From Azospirillum brasilense (lineage in GTDB: Bacteria; Pseudomonadota; Alphaproteobacteria; Azospirillales; Azospirillaceae): a DNA stretch of 64,000 nucleotides. Shown here piece after piece: positions 45,947 to 55,235 of this stretch. Position 1 is the stretch's first letter. Each line of letters starts with the position of its first letter. The position numbers were made by a program, and so were the translations under genes. The stretch covers positions 132,670 to 196,669 of the forward strand of contig NZ_VITH01000010.1 in NCBI RefSeq assembly GCF_007827815.1, read 5' to 3'. The notes beneath the pieces are model-generated. The model was not told the origin of the DNA. It saw only the letters and a program-made list of their open reading frames with translations, and did no database searches.

Positions 45947-48900
45947 ATGCCGCCGTCGCCGTCTCCCCTCGAGTCGATCCGCCAAAGCCTGATGTCGGGC
46001 GGGCGCCTGCCGGCGGTGGTCGCCGCCCCCGTCGCGCTCGGCGTGTCGCTGGCCGCAAGTGCAGCGCCGATGGACACGCTGACGACGGTCCAGAACCAGA
46101 CCTTCTATCCGACCGCCGGCAACATCCTCATCACCAGCACCGGCGGCGTCGTCGACAGCGGCACCGGCAACCAGTACACCGACCTGACCACCGGCGTGTG
46201 GGTCAAGTCGTCCGGCGGATGGACCCTGACCAACCAGGGCACGATCAAGATTTCGGTCGACACCAACTTCTATCAGGCCGACGGCATTTACGCTCAAACC
46301 TACGGCACCATCATCAATTCCGGATTGATCTCGGTGCCGAAGACCTACCACGGCATCCTCCTGGCGAACTCGGCGGGTTCGCTGACATCGGTCATCGAAA
46401 ACACCGGAACGATCATCGGCAATTGGTCCGCCATTGAAAGCTCCCACGCCCTCACCCTCACCAACGGGTCCCCGTCCAACAGCGCCGCTCTGATCAAAAA
46501 CGTGCGGCCGGCGACGGACCCCATGCAGACGGATTATGCGGCGGTCTCAGCCGCCTCCATTTCCAAGCAGTCCACCGTCACCAACTACGGCACGATCATC
46601 GGCACCGGCGACGTGCTGTCTGTCACCGGCCCGTCGACCATCGTCAACCACGGCACCATCGCCGCCGGAAGCGGTTTCAGCGCGATCAAGACCTTCGGCT
46701 TCGGGACGGGCAGCTTCATCAACCTGAAGGACGGCAGCGTGCTGGTCGGCGGCATCCAGGCCGGAGGGCAGAACCAAGTCCTTCTTCTGGAGGGCGGCGG
46801 CACCCTGTCCGGACCGGTGTCCGGCCTGACCACCCTCAACGTCAACGGAACGGAGTGGACGCTGGGGGGTGCGAGTTCGGCCACGACCACGAATCTCCAG
46901 GCCGGCACGCTGCGCGTCAACGGCTCCCTCACCACCGGTCTGCAACTCAGCAGCGGAACGACGCTGACGGGCACCGGAACGGTCGTCGGCAACGTGACCA
47001 GCCTGTCCGGGACGACCGTGACCCCCGGCGGCTCCGGCGCGCCCGGCACCCTGACGGTTACCGGCAACTACACGCAGCAGAGCGACAGCACGCTGGCGAT
47101 CCGGACGACCTCCTCCGCGGCCAGCAAGCTGGCCGTCACCGGCACCGCCACGATCGGCGGCGACCTGTCCGTCACCTCCACCGGCAGCGGCTACGGCGAC
47201 AGCACGACCTACACCATTGTGACCGCAACGGGTGGTGTGTCCGGCGCCTTCACCGCGATCACCGGCAGCGACGCGACGCTGACCCCGACGGCCACCTTCG
47301 ACACGGCGAACAACCGGATTCAGCTCACCCTGACCAAGGTGACGCCACAGCCTGAACCGGAGCCCGAACCGGAGCCCGAGCCCGAGCCCAATCCGAACCC
47401 GAATCCCAACCCCGGTCCCGGACCGACGCCGAACCCCGATCCCACGCCCACTCCGACGCCCACTCCGCCTCCAACGCCTCCGGCAACCGGCGTGATCGAC
47501 ACCAGCCGCCCCAGCTTCTCCAACAGCGACGGCGCGGTCCAGGGCAGCTCGGTCACCTTCGACGGCGGCACGCTGCGCCCGGCGTCGCCGCTGACCGTCG
47601 GCCAGTCGGTCACCGTGACCAGCCAGGGCGGCACCATCGCTCCCAACGGCAGCACCGTCACCCTGGCGGGCGCCGTCGGCGGCAGCGGCGCGCTGACCGC
47701 GTCCGGCCCCGGCACGGTGGTCGTCTCCGGCCAGCTCGCCAACGCCGGCGGCCTGTCGGTGGGCGACGGCACGGCGCTGACCATCGCCAGCAGCGGCGTG
47801 GTCGCGGGCGGCACGCTGGCCCTAAACAACGGCGGCAGCGCCACGGTCGGCGGCGTCGTGGCCGTCCCGGTGACGGTGGCCCGCGGCGGCGCCATGACCG
47901 TCGTCGAGGGCGGCGGCGTCGGCGGCACCCTAGCGGTGGAGGGCGGCACCCTGACCGTCGCCGCCTATGGCGCGGTCAACGGTGCGGTCACCGTGACCTC
48001 CGGCGGCAGCGCCACCCTGGCCGGCGCCGTCATGGCCCCGGTCACGGTGGGCGACGGCACCGTCACTGTGTCCGCCACCGGCATCACCGGCGCGGTCAAT
48101 GTGGGGAATGGCGGTTCGGCGACCGTGAATGGCGTGGTCTCCGGCTCGCTGACCACCAGCGCCGGCTCGACCTTCAGCGGCGGCGGCACCGTCCGCGGCC
48201 CGGCCACGCTGGCCGGCACCGTGTCTCCGGGCAATTCCCCCGGCGTGCTGACCTTCCAGTCCGCGGTGACCCTGACCGGCACCAGCGTCCTGAACGCCGA
48301 GATCGATGGCCCGACCGCCGGCTTCGGCGCCGGCAACCACGACCAGATCCGGGTGCAGGGGGCGTCCTTCACCGCCGCCGGCACGCTGGCTCCGGTGCTG
48401 CGCAGCATCAGCGGCGACGCCACCAACGCCTACACCGCCACGCTGGGCCAGAGCTTCACCATCGTCCAGGCGGACGGCGGCGTGACCGGTGGCTTCGCCG
48501 CCGTGACGCAGCCGACGGCGGGGCTGGAGACCGGCACCCGCTTCGACACGCTGTACGACGCCACCACCGTCCGGCTGGTGGTCACGCCGACCAACTACGC
48601 GGTCCGCGGCGGCACGCGCAACCAGCAGGCCGCCGGCGCGGCGGTGGACGCGCTGCGTCCCGCCGCCGGGGCGCGGCTGGAGGGCGTCGCCGCCCCGCTG
48701 TTCAACGGCCTCTACGGCCTGCCGGGCAACGGCATCGCCGGGGCGCTCGACCAGCTCTCGGGCAAGCTGCACGCCGACACGCTGGCCGCCGACCGCACCA
48801 GCCGCCGCCTGTTCGGCAGCGCGGTGGAAGGCCGCCTGTCGGCGCTGCGCGGAGGCACGGCGTCCTCCTCCGGCGTCCGGCTGGCCGGCAGCGGCAACGG

Positions 48901-49777
48901 CACGAGCGCCGTGGGCGAAACCGGTGAGGCCCGCGGCTCGGGCGGCGTGTGGGGCCAGCCGCTGGCGGCCTACAGCCGGACCGGCTCGGACGGCAACGCC
49001 GCCGGCACCACCGAGCGCATCGGCGGTTTCCTGCTGGGCGCCGACCACAGCTATGAGAATGGCGTGAGCGGCGGCGTGGCGCTCGGCTACCTGCGCAACC
49101 GCGTCACCTCGCGCGACGGGCTGGGCAAGGCCGACGTGGACAGCTATCAGGCGACGCTCTACGGCTCCTGGAACCTGCGCGGCGCGGCGGACAGCCCCTA
49201 TGTCGAGGGCGCCATCGGCTACGGCTACGCCAACTACGACGCCTCGCGCGGGATCGCCTTCGGCACTCTGGGCCAGGGCGCCAGCGGCAGCGCCGACGGT
49301 CATGATTTCTCCGCCGAGATCGCCGCCGGGCACCGCATGGCCTTCGCCGGGTCGGACAGCGCCTGGATCGAGCCGCGGGCCGGCCTGCGCTTCGACCGCA
49401 TCACCCGCGAGGCCTTCCGCGAGTCCGGCGGCGGCGTGGCGCTGGACGTCGAGGCGGCGGGCTGGACCAGCCTGCGCAGCGCGGTCGGCGTGCGCGCCGG
49501 CACCAGCGTGACGGTGGGCGGCTGGCGCCTGCTGCCCAACGCCGCCCTGGCGTGGGAGCATGACTTCGCCGACGCCACCGCCTCCACCACCAACCGTCTG
49601 GGCGGGGTGGCCTTCACCGCCGACGCCAGCAAGCCGGGCCGCGACGCCCTGGTGATCGGCGCCGGGCTGGGCGTGGCTCTCGACGACCGGCTGACCGCCA
49701 CCATCGGCGTTCAGGACGCGATCCGCGCCCGCGAGAACACGGTGTCGGCGACCGCCGGCCTGAAGTGGAAGCTGTGA
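45947..49777 (+). CDS. Type V autotransporter with beta-helix passenger
   Basis: 1,276 residues from ATG 45947 (AAGGTGA eight bases upstream). A signal peptide (about 1-40, ending AASAAP) is followed by a beta-helix passenger. Its first half (about 40-465) has autotransporter-associated repeats such as LTLTNGSPSN and GTLTVTGNY. A dipeptide linker of PE, PN and PT units (about 467-515) comes next. The second half (about 520-900) is made of GSATVGG/GGTL-type units. The C-terminal ~280 residues form the 12-strand beta-barrel (WGQPLAAYSRTG ... ATAGLKWKL). The passenger is probably surface-exposed or released; role likely adhesion. An IalB-like gene starts 14 bases after the stop, so the two are probably cotranscribed. 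Confidence 0.92.
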   Translation: MPPSPSPLESIRQSLMSGGRLPAVVAAPVALGVSLAASAAPMDTLTTVQNQTFYPTAGNILITSTGGVVDSGTGNQYTDLTTGVWVKSSGGWTLTNQGTIKISVDTNFYQADGIYAQTYGTIINSGLISVPKTYHGILLANSAGSLTSVIENTGTIIGNWSAIESSHALTLTNGSPSNSAALIKNVRPATDPMQTDYAAVSAASISKQSTVTNYGTIIGTGDVLSVTGPSTIVNHGTIAAGSGFSAIKTFGFGTGSFINLKDGSVLVGGIQAGGQNQVLLLEGGGTLSGPVSGLTTLNVNGTEWTLGGASSATTTNLQAGTLRVNGSLTTGLQLSSGTTLTGTGTVVGNVTSLSGTTVTPGGSGAPGTLTVTGNYTQQSDSTLAIRTTSSAASKLAVTGTATIGGDLSVTSTGSGYGDSTTYTIVTATGGVSGAFTAITGSDATLTPTATFDTANNRIQLTLTKVTPQPEPEPEPEPEPEPNPNPNPNPGPGPTPNPDPTPTPTPTPPPTPPATGVIDTSRPSFSNSDGAVQGSSVTFDGGTLRPASPLTVGQSVTVTSQGGTIAPNGSTVTLAGAVGGSGALTASGPGTVVVSGQLANAGGLSVGDGTALTIASSGVVAGGTLALNNGGSATVGGVVAVPVTVARGGAMTVVEGGGVGGTLAVEGGTLTVAAYGAVNGAVTVTSGGSATLAGAVMAPVTVGDGTVTVSATGITGAVNVGNGGSATVNGVVSGSLTTSAGSTFSGGGTVRGPATLAGTVSPGNSPGVLTFQSAVTLTGTSVLNAEIDGPTAGFGAGNHDQIRVQGASFTAAGTLAPVLRSISGDATNAYTATLGQSFTIVQADGGVTGGFAAVTQPTAGLETGTRFDTLYDATTVRLVVTPTNYAVRGGTRNQQAAGAAVDALRPAAGARLEGVAAPLFNGLYGLPGNGIAGALDQLSGKLHADTLAADRTSRRLFGSAVEGRLSALRGGTASSSGVRLAGSGNGTSAVGETGEARGSGGVWGQPLAAYSRTGSDGNAAGTTERIGGFLLGADHSYENGVSGGVALGYLRNRVTSRDGLGKADVDSYQATLYGSWNLRGAADSPYVEGAIGYGYANYDASRGIAFGTLGQGASGSADGHDFSAEIAAGHRMAFAGSDSAWIEPRAGLRFDRITREAFRESGGGVALDVEAAGWTSLRSAVGVRAGTSVTVGGWRLLPNAALAWEHDFADATASTTNRLGGVAFTADASKPGRDALVIGAGLGVALDDRLTATIGVQDAIRARENTVSATAGLKWKL
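47343..47490 (+). repeat. Proline dipeptide-repeat linker coding region
   Basis: Tandem hexanucleotide-like repeats encode about 49 residues of PE, PN, PG and PT dipeptides that split the autotransporter passenger into two halves. The repeats are liable to length variation by slippage. Confidence 0.75.
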
Positions 49778-49791
49778 GGACCAGGACGGCG

Positions 49792-50307
49792 ATGCGCAAG
49801 GCCATCATCACGGGAGCGCTGGCGGCGCTCCCCCTCCTCTTCGCGGGCGGAGCGCCCGCCGGAGCTGTGGAGCCGGGCAAGACCTTCGGCGACTGGCAGA
49901 CCGAATGCGAGACGCCGCCCGACGGCAAGCCCCGCTGCTTCATCTCGCAGACCCGCGTGATGGAGAACAAGGAGGCGAAGCAGGCGACCCGCATCCTCAA
50001 GGCTTCGGTGGGCTATTTCGCCCCGGACGGCAAGGGTGTGATGGTCGTCATCCTGCCGCTGGGCGTCGACCTGCACGCCGGGGCGGCGCTGACCATCGAC
50101 GACGGCAAGCCGCTGCCGCTGACCTACCAGCAGTGCATCCAGGACGGCTGCCTCGCCAACGCCCCGATGGACGAGGCGACGCTGACCGCGCTGCGCCGCT
50201 CCAAGGGCGCGCAGATCACCGTCCGCCCCTATGGCGGGACGCAGGCCGTAGCCTTCCCGCTCTCCACCAAAGGGATCACCGACGGCTTGGCCGCCCTGAA
50301 GCCCTGA
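49792..50307 (+). CDS. IalB-like (invasion-associated locus B) periplasmic protein
   Basis: 171 residues with a signal peptide ending near GAPAGAVEPG. Family features: FGDWQTECE, CFISQTRVMENK, a central VVILPLGVDLHAG and YQQCIQDGCLANAPMD, with cysteines spaced as in IalB proteins. IalB-type proteins are widespread in alphaproteobacteria; the founding Bartonella member affects erythrocyte invasion, and most others have unknown roles in the envelope. ATG 49792 lies 14 bases after the autotransporter stop, pointing to one transcript. The 3' end overlaps the convergent glycosyltransferase gene by 32 bp. Confidence 0.88.
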   Translation: MRKAIITGALAALPLLFAGGAPAGAVEPGKTFGDWQTECETPPDGKPRCFISQTRVMENKEAKQATRILKASVGYFAPDGKGVMVVILPLGVDLHAGAALTIDDGKPLPLTYQQCIQDGCLANAPMDEATLTALRRSKGAQITVRPYGGTQAVAFPLSTKGITDGLAALKP

Positions 50308-51487
50308 TGTTGCGTCCGGTCACCGCGGCGACGGCGCCGCGGATGGCCTCATCCCACCGTCCGGGCGTCGGCTGCCGGTGCAGCGTGACGGTGGGATACC
50401 AGGGCGTGCCGCCGCGGCCGAGCAGCCAGCGCCAGTCCGGCGCGTAGGGCAGCAGAACCGCGGTCGGGCGCCCCATCGCCCCGGCCAGATGGGCGACCGC
50501 CGTGTCCACGCAGACCACATGGTCGAGCTGCTCCAGCACCGCCATGGTGTCGGCGAAACTCTCCAGCTCCGGCCCCAGATCGACCAGCGGTGCCGTCCCG
50601 TAATAGCGGGCGGCCTCGGCCTGCGCCGGCCCCTTCTGAAGCGACACCAGCGCGGTCTTCTCCAGCGCGAAGAACGGCGCCAGCCGCGCGAGAGGCAGGG
50701 AGCGGTTGCGGTCGTTGCCATGGCTCGGGCGCCCCGCCCAGACCAGCCCGACGCGGCGGTAGCCGCGGGGGAGCAGCCCGTCCAGACGCTCCGCCCAGCG
50801 CTCTACCCGCTCCGGCTCGGCCCGCAGGCTGGGGAGCGGCGCCGGTATCGTGTCCGGCCTCGTGCCGAACAGCCCCGGCAGGCTGGACAGCTCGGCGTGG
50901 GCAGCGAAGGGCGGCGCCTCCTCCCAATCGGTGACCGTCCGGCAACCGCCGGGAAGGGACCGGATCACCGGCCGCATGTCCGGGCTGCAGGCGACCACGA
51001 GATTCCGGCAGAGCGCCGCCGCCATCGGCAGGTAGCGGGCGAACTGGATGGTGTCGCCGAAGCCCTGGTCGGCAACCAGCAGAAGAGTGCCCTCGGGCAA
51101 GGGGCGGCCATCCCAGGACCGTGCGGCGGTGTGCCCATGCCGCTCCAGGACGGCGGGCGGAATCAGCGGCGGCACGCCGGGAAGGCGCCAGCGCCAGTCA
51201 TATTCGCGCCAGCCTTCCTCCCATTGCCCGGAGAGCAGCAGCCCCTCGGCCAGTTCGAAATGCGGACCCGGCGCGTCCGGGGCGAGCCGGACGGCCCGCC
51301 GCTCGCAGGCGATGGACGCCGCGACCCCAAGCCGGTCGTAGAGAGCCAAGCCCAGATTGTACCAGCCCGCCGCGTCGCCGGGGTCGAGCGTGACGGCGCG
51401 GCGGCCATGGGCGGCGGCCTCGTCCAGCCGGCCTTCGCGGCGGCGGATTTCGCAGAGGTCGCTGTCGGACGGGGGCATGGGTGGCAT
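50276..51487 (-). CDS. TPR protein with GT9/GT41-like glycosyltransferase domain
   Basis: 403 residues. Two to three TPR units at the N-terminus (about 10-110; GWYNLGLALYDR, ACERRAVRLAPDAPG) are followed by a GT-B-like domain (about 125-390) with LLLVADQGFGDTIQFARYLP, VGLVWAGRPSHGNDRNRSLPL and CVDTAVAHLAGAMGRPTAVLLP. The last of these is the nucleotide-sugar site seen in family 9 and TPR-linked glycosyltransferases. Acceptor unknown: glycan or protein. It starts one base after the sulfotransferase stop, so the two are coupled. The gene may serve surface modification near the autotransporter; that is inference. Confidence 0.87.
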   Translation of the reverse strand: MPPMPPSDSDLCEIRRREGRLDEAAAHGRRAVTLDPGDAAGWYNLGLALYDRLGVAASIACERRAVRLAPDAPGPHFELAEGLLLSGQWEEGWREYDWRWRLPGVPPLIPPAVLERHGHTAARSWDGRPLPEGTLLLVADQGFGDTIQFARYLPMAAALCRNLVVACSPDMRPVIRSLPGGCRTVTDWEEAPPFAAHAELSSLPGLFGTRPDTIPAPLPSLRAEPERVERWAERLDGLLPRGYRRVGLVWAGRPSHGNDRNRSLPLARLAPFFALEKTALVSLQKGPAQAEAARYYGTAPLVDLGPELESFADTMAVLEQLDHVVCVDTAVAHLAGAMGRPTAVLLPYAPDWRWLLGRGGTPWYPTVTLHRQPTPGRWDEAIRGAVAAVTGRNIRASGRPSRR

Positions 51488-51488
51488 G

Positions 51489-53069
51489 CTACAGGCTGTA
51501 GCCCAGCCCGAGAATGACCGGCTCCAGGATCGGGATCGCTGGCTTCAGATGAGTCCTGTAGGCGCGGTGACGGTCGATGGAGCGGCTGTAGAGCTTTTCC
51601 GCGACCTGGGCGTGGCTGGGCGTGCGGGCGTGGCGCCGGTTCTCCTCGAAGCGCAGGCAACGGCGGTCGAAACCCAGCCCCAGGAAGCCCAGCAAGCGCC
51701 GCACCGCCGGTTCCGGCTCCCGCACCAGATCCTCGTAGCGCAGCGGCAAGTAGCGCAACGGCATCTCCCGCCGGTAATGCTCCACCAGATCGAACACCCG
51801 CAGGACGTGGCGCGCCGCCGTCTCGACATCGTTGGCGCAATGGAAGCCGTGGGTGAGGTTGGTGCCCATCATCGACAGCACCACGTCCAGCGGATGGCGC
51901 AGCACATGCACCACCGGCGCCGAGGGGAACATCAGCGCGATCAGGCCGAGATGCGTCTCGTTGAAGGGCATCTTGTCGGTGAACAGCGTGTGGCCGGGCT
52001 TGGCCGGAACCAGCTTGCGGGCGTGGCGGAGGTAGGCGTCGCGCAGCCGCTCCAGCCCGTCTCGCTGGTCGCCCATCCACAGCTCCGACAGCGCTTCGGG
52101 ATAGCCGAGCGGGCTGCCCAGTGTCTGCGGCAGCGCCCGGACCACCGCGCCGAGCGACGGCAGTTCGTCCCCCGCAGCGATGGCCGGATGGCTGGAGAGG
52201 ATCTGCTCGACCAGCGTGGTGCCGGAACGCGGGGCGCCCACGATGAAGACTGGCTGCGGGCCGGCGGCGGGCGTGGCGGGCCGCGGCATCAGGCGCAGGC
52301 GCGGCGCCACGAAAAAGGTGGCGAGGCGCGCGATGAGGTCCACCGCCTCCTCCTCGCCGTAGCGGCGCCCGGCCTGCCGCAGCAGCGCCTTGCCGGCGGC
52401 GAAGGCGGCGAAGGCCTCGTCGTGACGGCCCAACCGGTCGAGAATGCGCCCGGTCTCCAGCAGCGCGTCGGGGTCGGTGCCGCCATGGCGGGCGGCCGAG
52501 GCGTGCAGGACGGCCAGCGCCGGCTGTCCGGCCCCCTGCCGGGCCAGCAGGGCCGCCGCGAAGGTGTCGGCGCCACGGTGGCCGGGGTCGAGACGCCGGG
52601 CACGGTCGACCAGCCGTTGCGCGGCGGGAAGATCGCGGGCGGCGTCCTCGGTCTGCGCCCAGCCGTGCCAAGTCAGGGCGATGGACGGATGCAGCGCCGC
52701 GGCCCGGCGGTAGGTCCGCCGCGCCTCCTCCAGCCGGCCCTGCCGGGTCAGGCTCCAGGCGAGGTTGGCGACCGTCGCGGCGTCCGGCGGCGCCAGGGCC
52801 AGCGCCCGGCGGTAATGGAACTCGGCGGCCTGGGGCCGGTGGGTGTCGGCCAGCACCAGCGCCATCAGCGTGTGGCAGCGCGCGTCCTCCGGCGCCAGCC
52901 GGACCGCGTTGCGGGCGTGAGGCTCGGCGTCAGCCGCGCGACCGGCCTGGAACAGCCGCCCGGCCAGCTCCTGCGTCGCCGCGAGATCGTCGGGAGCGGC
53001 CCGCAACCGCCGCTCCAGCGCCGCGGCGTCGGGGGCGCCGCTCGGAGGGGCGTCGGGCGTGGTCGGCAT
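51489..53069 (-). CDS. TPR-linked sulfotransferase
   Basis: 526 residues. About four to five TPR units occupy residues 15-250. A PAPS-dependent sulfotransferase domain (about 270-520) shows the 5'-phosphosulfate loop GAPRSGTTLVEQIL, the 3'-phosphate motif RHPLDVVLSMM and a downstream YLPLRYEDLV. It transfers sulfate from PAPS to an acceptor sugar or peptide; TPR-sulfotransferases of this type are common in alphaproteobacteria, and most have unknown acceptors. It forms a two-gene unit with the glycosyltransferase. No signal peptide, so it acts in the cytoplasm. Confidence 0.9.
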   Translation of the reverse strand: MPTTPDAPPSGAPDAAALERRLRAAPDDLAATQELAGRLFQAGRAADAEPHARNAVRLAPEDARCHTLMALVLADTHRPQAAEFHYRRALALAPPDAATVANLAWSLTRQGRLEEARRTYRRAAALHPSIALTWHGWAQTEDAARDLPAAQRLVDRARRLDPGHRGADTFAAALLARQGAGQPALAVLHASAARHGGTDPDALLETGRILDRLGRHDEAFAAFAAGKALLRQAGRRYGEEEAVDLIARLATFFVAPRLRLMPRPATPAAGPQPVFIVGAPRSGTTLVEQILSSHPAIAAGDELPSLGAVVRALPQTLGSPLGYPEALSELWMGDQRDGLERLRDAYLRHARKLVPAKPGHTLFTDKMPFNETHLGLIALMFPSAPVVHVLRHPLDVVLSMMGTNLTHGFHCANDVETAARHVLRVFDLVEHYRREMPLRYLPLRYEDLVREPEPAVRRLLGFLGLGFDRRCLRFEENRRHARTPSHAQVAEKLYSRSIDRHRAYRTHLKPAIPILEPVILGLGYSL

Positions 53070-53160
53070 GACAGGCGGGTCCCATGGCGGCTGAACGCCC
53101 TCATGGGCGCGTGGTACGGCGCCAGGATAGGGAAGCGCATGGGTGGCGGCAAGGGGCGTT

Positions 53161-53279
53161 CCCTCTCCCCTCTGGGGAGAGGGTTAGGGTGAGGGGGTTG
53201 CGCTTTTGCCGGACGTACCGAAACGCACATCCCCCTCACCGGCCCTCCGGGCCACCCTCTCCCCAGAGGGGAGAGGGTT
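53161..53279 (+). repeat. Dispersed inverted-repeat element, copy 1
   Basis: About 119 bp bounded by self-complementary arms (CCCTCTCCCCTCTGGGGAG and CTCCCCAGAGGGGAGAGGG) around a core GAGGGGGTTGCGCTTTTGCC. A second copy with the same core and orientation lies at 57053-57171. It resembles REP/BIME- or MITE-like intergenic elements. Here it fills most of the spacer between the sulfotransferase start and the enoyl-CoA hydratase stop. Confidence 0.75.
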
Positions 53280-53309
53280 ATGAACGCGAAATGCAATGGC
53301 TTTGGCGCC

Positions 53310-54125
53310 CTACCGCCCCACCCAGACCGGACGGCGCTTCTCCAGGAAGGCCGCGATGCCCTCCTGATAGTCGGCGGAGAGGTAGCAGAGGCGCAGCAGG
53401 TCGGCGTCGCCGTCCGCCGGCAGCCCATGGTCGCGCCAGCGGCGCAGCGCCTCGCGCGTCGTCCACAGGGTCAGCGGGGCGAGGCTCGCCAACTCCTCGG
53501 CCAGCTCCTGGGTGCGCTCGGCGAGGTCGTCGTCCGGCACGACGCCGCGCAGGGCACCGGCGCCGGCCAAGTCGTCGGCGCTCAGCAGGCGGGCGCTGAA
53601 GATCATCTCCTTGGTCCGCGCGGTGCCGAGGATCGCGGCCAGCCGGGCGAGGTTCTTGATGCTCAGGCAGTTGCCGACCGTGCGGGCGATGGGGAAGCCG
53701 AAGCGCACCGACGGCGTGGCGATGCGCACGTCGCAGCAGGCGGCGAGCAGAGCCCCCTCCCCAACGCAGGCGCCGGCCAGGGCGGCGATGGTGGGAACGC
53801 GCACCGCCTCCAGCGCCATCGCCGCGGTCTCCGCGCGGTCCTCCAGAATCGTGTAGTCCTCCGGTGTCTTGACGCTCTGCAGGCAGGAGAGGTCGGCGCC
53901 GGCCATGAAGGCGGGCTTGTCGCCGGCGGCACCGGTCAGCACCAGGGCCTTCACCGCCGGGTCGGCATTGACCTCCCGGCAGATGTCGATCAGCCGGTCC
54001 TCCATCCAGGGGGTAATGGCGTTGCGCGCCTTGGGACGGTTGAAGATCACCCACTGGACGGCGCCCCGCCGCTCGGTCAGGATTTCGGGCAAGGCGTCGG
54101 CCTCGCCGGTCGTGGCGATGGTCAT
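53310..54125 (-). CDS. Enoyl-CoA hydratase/isomerase family protein
   Basis: 271 residues, crotonase fold: NRPKARNAI, the first oxyanion-hole segment KPAFMAGADLS and the second GACVGEGALLAACCD, with Glu in GEG as a candidate catalytic acid. The rest of the pattern (FGFPIARTVGNCLS) and the C-terminal helices fit acyl-CoA hydratases or isomerases. Last gene of the leftward CoA-ester unit, 30 bp after the ABC ATPase gene. It probably hydrates an enoyl-CoA intermediate; the exact substrate is unknown. Confidence 0.88.
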   Translation of the reverse strand: MTIATTGEADALPEILTERRGAVQWVIFNRPKARNAITPWMEDRLIDICREVNADPAVKALVLTGAAGDKPAFMAGADLSCLQSVKTPEDYTILEDRAETAAMALEAVRVPTIAALAGACVGEGALLAACCDVRIATPSVRFGFPIARTVGNCLSIKNLARLAAILGTARTKEMIFSARLLSADDLAGAGALRGVVPDDDLAERTQELAEELASLAPLTLWTTREALRRWRDHGLPADGDADLLRLCYLSADYQEGIAAFLEKRRPVWVGR

Positions 54126-54155
54126 CGTTCGGACTTTCTTGGTTTTAAGCCGCGA

Positions 54156-55235
54156 TCAGGCCGCCGGCCCGAGGATCTGGCAGGAGCCGATGGGAAGAAG
54201 CGCCGTCACCACGCTGCCCGGAGCGAAGCTCTGAGCGGGCGGAATGAAGGCGCGCAGTGTCCGGCCGCTCCCCAGATCCACCAGCACGTCGCGATACTCC
54301 CCGAGATAGGCGGAGCGCTGGACCGTGCCGGACAGCACGTTGCAGCCCTCGGCGTCCGGCGCTTGGTCCGCGCCAAACAGCCGGACCTGGGAAGGCCGCA
54401 CGCACAGCGACACCGTCCCGCCATGCGCCGCGCCGCTGCGGTCCGGGGCGGTCAGCACATGGCCGCCGACGCGGATGGCGCCGTTGCCCTCGCTGGTCCC
54501 GGCCAGTTCGTTGTTGGCACCGATGAAGGTGGCGACGAAGGCGTTGGACGGCCGCTCGAAGATGTCTTCCGGCGAACCGAGCTGCTGGAGATGGCCCGAC
54601 TTCATGACGGCGATGCGGTCGGCGGTGACCAGCGCCTCCGACTGGTCGTGGGTGACGTAGACGGTGGTCAGGCCCAGCAGGTCGTGGACCTGCCGGATCT
54701 CGAACCGCATCTCCTCGCGCAGATGGGCGTCGAGGTTGGACAGCGGCTCGTCGAGCAGGAGGATGCGCGGTTCCACCGCCAGCGCGCGGGCCAGCGCCAC
54801 GCGCTGCTGCTGGCCGCCCGACAGCTCCGACGGGTAGCGGTCGCGCAGCGCCTCCAGCCGGACGGTGCGCAGCGTGCGGTCCAGCCGCTCGGCGATCTCC
54901 GCCTTCGGCAGGCGGCGGATGGCGAGGCCGAAGGCCACATTCTCCGCCACGGTCTTGTGCGGCCACACCGCGTAGTTCTGGAAGACCAGGGAGATGCCGC
55001 GCTTCTCCGGCGGCAGCACCCCGCGCGCCGAGGACAGCAGCACGTCGTCGGCCCAGATCTCGCCCTCCGTCGGCGCCTCGAACCCGGCGAGGAGCTGGAG
55101 CGTCGTGGACTTGCCGCAGCCCGACGGGCCGAGCAGGGCCAGCAGCGTGCCGTTGGGGACCTGCAGGTCGATGCCGTGCAGCGCGGTGTAGGTGCCGAAG
55201 GACTTGCGGAGGTTCTTGATGCGGATCCCGCTCAT
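54156..55235 (-). CDS. ABC importer ATP-binding protein (Fe3+/polyamine type)
   Basis: 359 residues. Walker A GPSGCGKST (about 37-45), Q-loop in VFQNYAVWPH, signature LSGGQQQR, Walker B LLLDEPLSNLD, H-loop VTHDQ, and a C-terminal TOBE regulatory domain (about 240-350). The class matches PotA/FbpC. Its start overlaps the permease stop by four bases (ATGA). With the fused permease and binding protein it makes a complete importer. The catabolic neighbours suggest an organic acid rather than iron as substrate. Confidence 0.92.
   Translation of the reverse strand: MSGIRIKNLRKSFGTYTALHGIDLQVPNGTLLALLGPSGCGKSTTLQLLAGFEAPTEGEIWADDVLLSSARGVLPPEKRGISLVFQNYAVWPHKTVAENVAFGLAIRRLPKAEIAERLDRTLRTVRLEALRDRYPSELSGGQQQRVALARALAVEPRILLLDEPLSNLDAHLREEMRFEIRQVHDLLGLTTVYVTHDQSEALVTADRIAVMKSGHLQQLGSPEDIFERPSNAFVATFIGANNELAGTSEGNGAIRVGGHVLTAPDRSGAAHGGTVSLCVRPSQVRLFGADQAPDAEGCNVLSGTVQRSAYLGEYRDVLVDLGSGRTLRAFIPPAQSFAPGSVVTALLPIGSCQILGPAA

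Noticed and set aside
54156-55235. ABC ATPase considered as the missing exporter for the giant protein
   Set aside because: It is an importer-type ATPase with a TOBE domain, encoded with a permease and binding protein 20 kb away in another operon.
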